Translations under genes and position numbers: made by a program
The notes under the pieces: model-generated
Database searches by the model: none
What the model saw: the letters and a program-made list of their open reading frames with translations, nothing else
What the model was told of the DNA's origin: nothing
Assembly: GCA_031288675.1 (NCBI GenBank)
Contig: JAITQY010000145.1
Coordinates: 1-5,439 of the forward strand
Length of the DNA: 5,439 nucleotides
Direction of reading: 5' to 3'
Source of the DNA: Oscillospiraceae bacterium
GTDB lineage: Bacteria > Bacillota > Clostridia > Oscillospirales > Oscillospiraceae
Part shown: positions 4,312 to 5,439 of the stretch, one piece after another
Position numbering within the stretch: position 1 is the first letter of the stretch
Layout of the letters: every line of letters starts with the position of its first letter

Positions 4312-5439
4312 AAAAACAACGCCTTATAAATCCTGTACGTTTAATAATTATGCTGCTGTTTCCGATTGCATCAGCCGGTATTTGTGTACTCGCGTTATGG
4401 AATCTTCAGGTCGTGCGCGGGGAAGAATACTATCAGGAATCACGGGGTAATATAGCGTCCTATGACACTATACCCGGATCGCGCGGCGAAATTTATGACC
4501 GCTACGGTCGCTTGCTTGTCGGCAATCGCGTAAGCTATAATCTACAGCTAAACCGTCAAAAACTTGTAGAATCTGGCGATCCGAACGGTTATATTGAAAG
4601 ACTTATAGACTACTGTTCAGATCTGGGAACAGAATATATAGACACCTGTCCGATTACCGCCGAAGCTCCGTTTGAATACCTGCCGGAGCTTACCGGAACA
4701 CAGGAAACGCGTCTGTCCAAATATTTGGAACACTTCAAAACGCAGGCAAAACTTGACCCGGAAATCAGCGGGGCGGATTTTTATGTATGGCTTAGGTCTC
4801 ACTATTCTATTCCTGACGAATATACTGACGAACAAGCCCGTCCTATAGTCGGCGTCCGCTATGAACTTGAGCTTCGCACGTTATTCAATTACGCTCCGTA
4901 TTATTTTGCGGAGGACGTCAGCACAGGGCTTATTGCACCGATGGCTGAGCAAAATTTTCCAGGCATCAGTATATTTCCGGTAAGCGTCCGCGAATACCAT
5001 ACCTCATACGCGGCGCATCTGCTGGGGCGTGTAGGTCCTATGGACAGCGAGGAATATGAATATTATAAGGAGTTTAGCTATCCGATGAACGCTCTTGTCG
5101 GCAAAGACGGTATAGAAAAAGCATTTGAGCTTGACCTGCACGGCAAGGACGGTACGCAGCTGACTACGCGTAACGAGCAAGGCACCATAACAGATATACT
5201 TTACTCTGAAGAACCTCAGCCCGGAGGTAATATCCGTCTGACGCTTGACATAGAGCTTCAGCAAATAGCGGAGCAGGAGCTTGAAAGCAAGATACGGGCT
5301 ATAAACGAAGCCCGTAAAGAAGAGTTTGAGGAAAAAGGAGAACCATATCAGGAAGCTACCGGAGGAGCGGCGGTCGTTATTGACGTTCGCAACGGAGAAA
5401 TCCTTGCAAGCGCAAGCTACCCTACTTATAACCTTGCCA
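4308..5439 (+). CDS. mrdA: Penicillin-binding protein 2 (class B transpeptidase), N-terminal part, runs off right edge
   Basis: 377 codons read without a stop to the window end. A short basic N terminus and one membrane anchor (about residues 10-32) place the rest outside the cell. The dimerisation (pedestal) domain begins with GSRGEIYDRYGRLLVGN (57-73). It continues through a YFAEDVSTGL segment, FPGISIFPVSVREY and AAHLLGRVG to GKDGIEKAFE (265-274), a class B PBP hallmark. LTLDIELQQIAE (311-322) leads, after a charged insert, into GGAAVVIDVRNGEILASASYPTY (352-374), the start of the transpeptidase domain. The catalytic SxxK, SxN and KTG motifs lie beyond the edge, so activity cannot be confirmed. 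It would cross-link peptidoglycan with a SEDS glycosyltransferase such as RodA. The mreD overlap (4 nt) favours PBP2/MrdA over the divisome protein FtsI or the sporulation protein SpoVD. Confidence 0.92.
   Translation, partial: MKKQRLINPVRLIIMLLFPIASAGICVLALWNLQVVRGEEYYQESRGNIASYDTIPGSRGEIYDRYGRLLVGNRVSYNLQLNRQKLVESGDPNGYIERLIDYCSDLGTEYIDTCPITAEAPFEYLPELTGTQETRLSKYLEHFKTQAKLDPEISGADFYVWLRSHYSIPDEYTDEQARPIVGVRYELELRTLFNYAPYYFAEDVSTGLIAPMAEQNFPGISIFPVSVREYHTSYAAHLLGRVGPMDSEEYEYYKEFSYPMNALVGKDGIEKAFELDLHGKDGTQLTTRNEQGTITDILYSEEPQPGGNIRLTLDIELQQIAEQELESKIRAINEARKEEFEEKGEPYQEATGGAAVVIDVRNGEILASASYPTYNLA

Noticed and set aside
4617..5264. Two minus-strand frames inside the PBP2 gene
   Set aside because: The plus strand carries uninterrupted class B PBP motifs through the whole stretch.

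Overview
The window is bacterial and most resembles an anaerobic Bacillota (Clostridia-like) genome. The evidence is an EFR1-type flavodoxin/ferredoxin protein, a chromate-transporter gene split into two short genes, consensus sigma-A-type promoters, and an mreD-PBP2 pair. Genes are tightly packed, and the only sizeable non-coding stretch is the AT-rich 899-1170. The assignment is inferred from gene content; no rRNA or other taxonomic marker is present.

Left part: positions 2-133 (+) are the C-terminal end of an O6-alkylguanine-DNA alkyltransferase (Ogt/MGMT) that still carries the PCHRV active-site motif. It is too short to appear as a complete reading frame. It converges, with a 24-nt gap, on a minus-strand EFR1 family protein (158-898). 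The EFR1 gene is driven by a perfect consensus promoter (TTGACA, 17 nt, TATAAT) at 942-970.

Middle and right: a second extended -10 promoter (1134-1162) fires the other way into what looks like one long transcription unit. Its genes are chrA part 1 (1171-1740), chrA part 2 (1737-2282), nadB (2295-3845), mreD (3823-4311) and a PBP2-type transpeptidase (4308 to beyond the right edge). Three of the four junctions overlap (4, 23 and 4 nt), and the other has a 12-nt gap with a good Shine-Dalgarno sequence. The unit therefore joins a paired short-chain chromate/anion transporter, the first enzyme of de novo NAD synthesis, and two elongation-machinery proteins of the cell wall.

No mobile element, CRISPR, tRNA or rRNA is visible, and I do not see a clearly new multi-gene system. 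The most notable signals are regulatory. An 11-bp-arm inverted repeat covers both the -10 box and the start codon of the first chr gene, whose mRNA would be nearly leaderless. Both divergent promoters share the 10-mer GTGTTATAAT. The operon composition (chr-chr-nadB-mreD-PBP2, with no mreB or mreC directly upstream of mreD) is also unusual.
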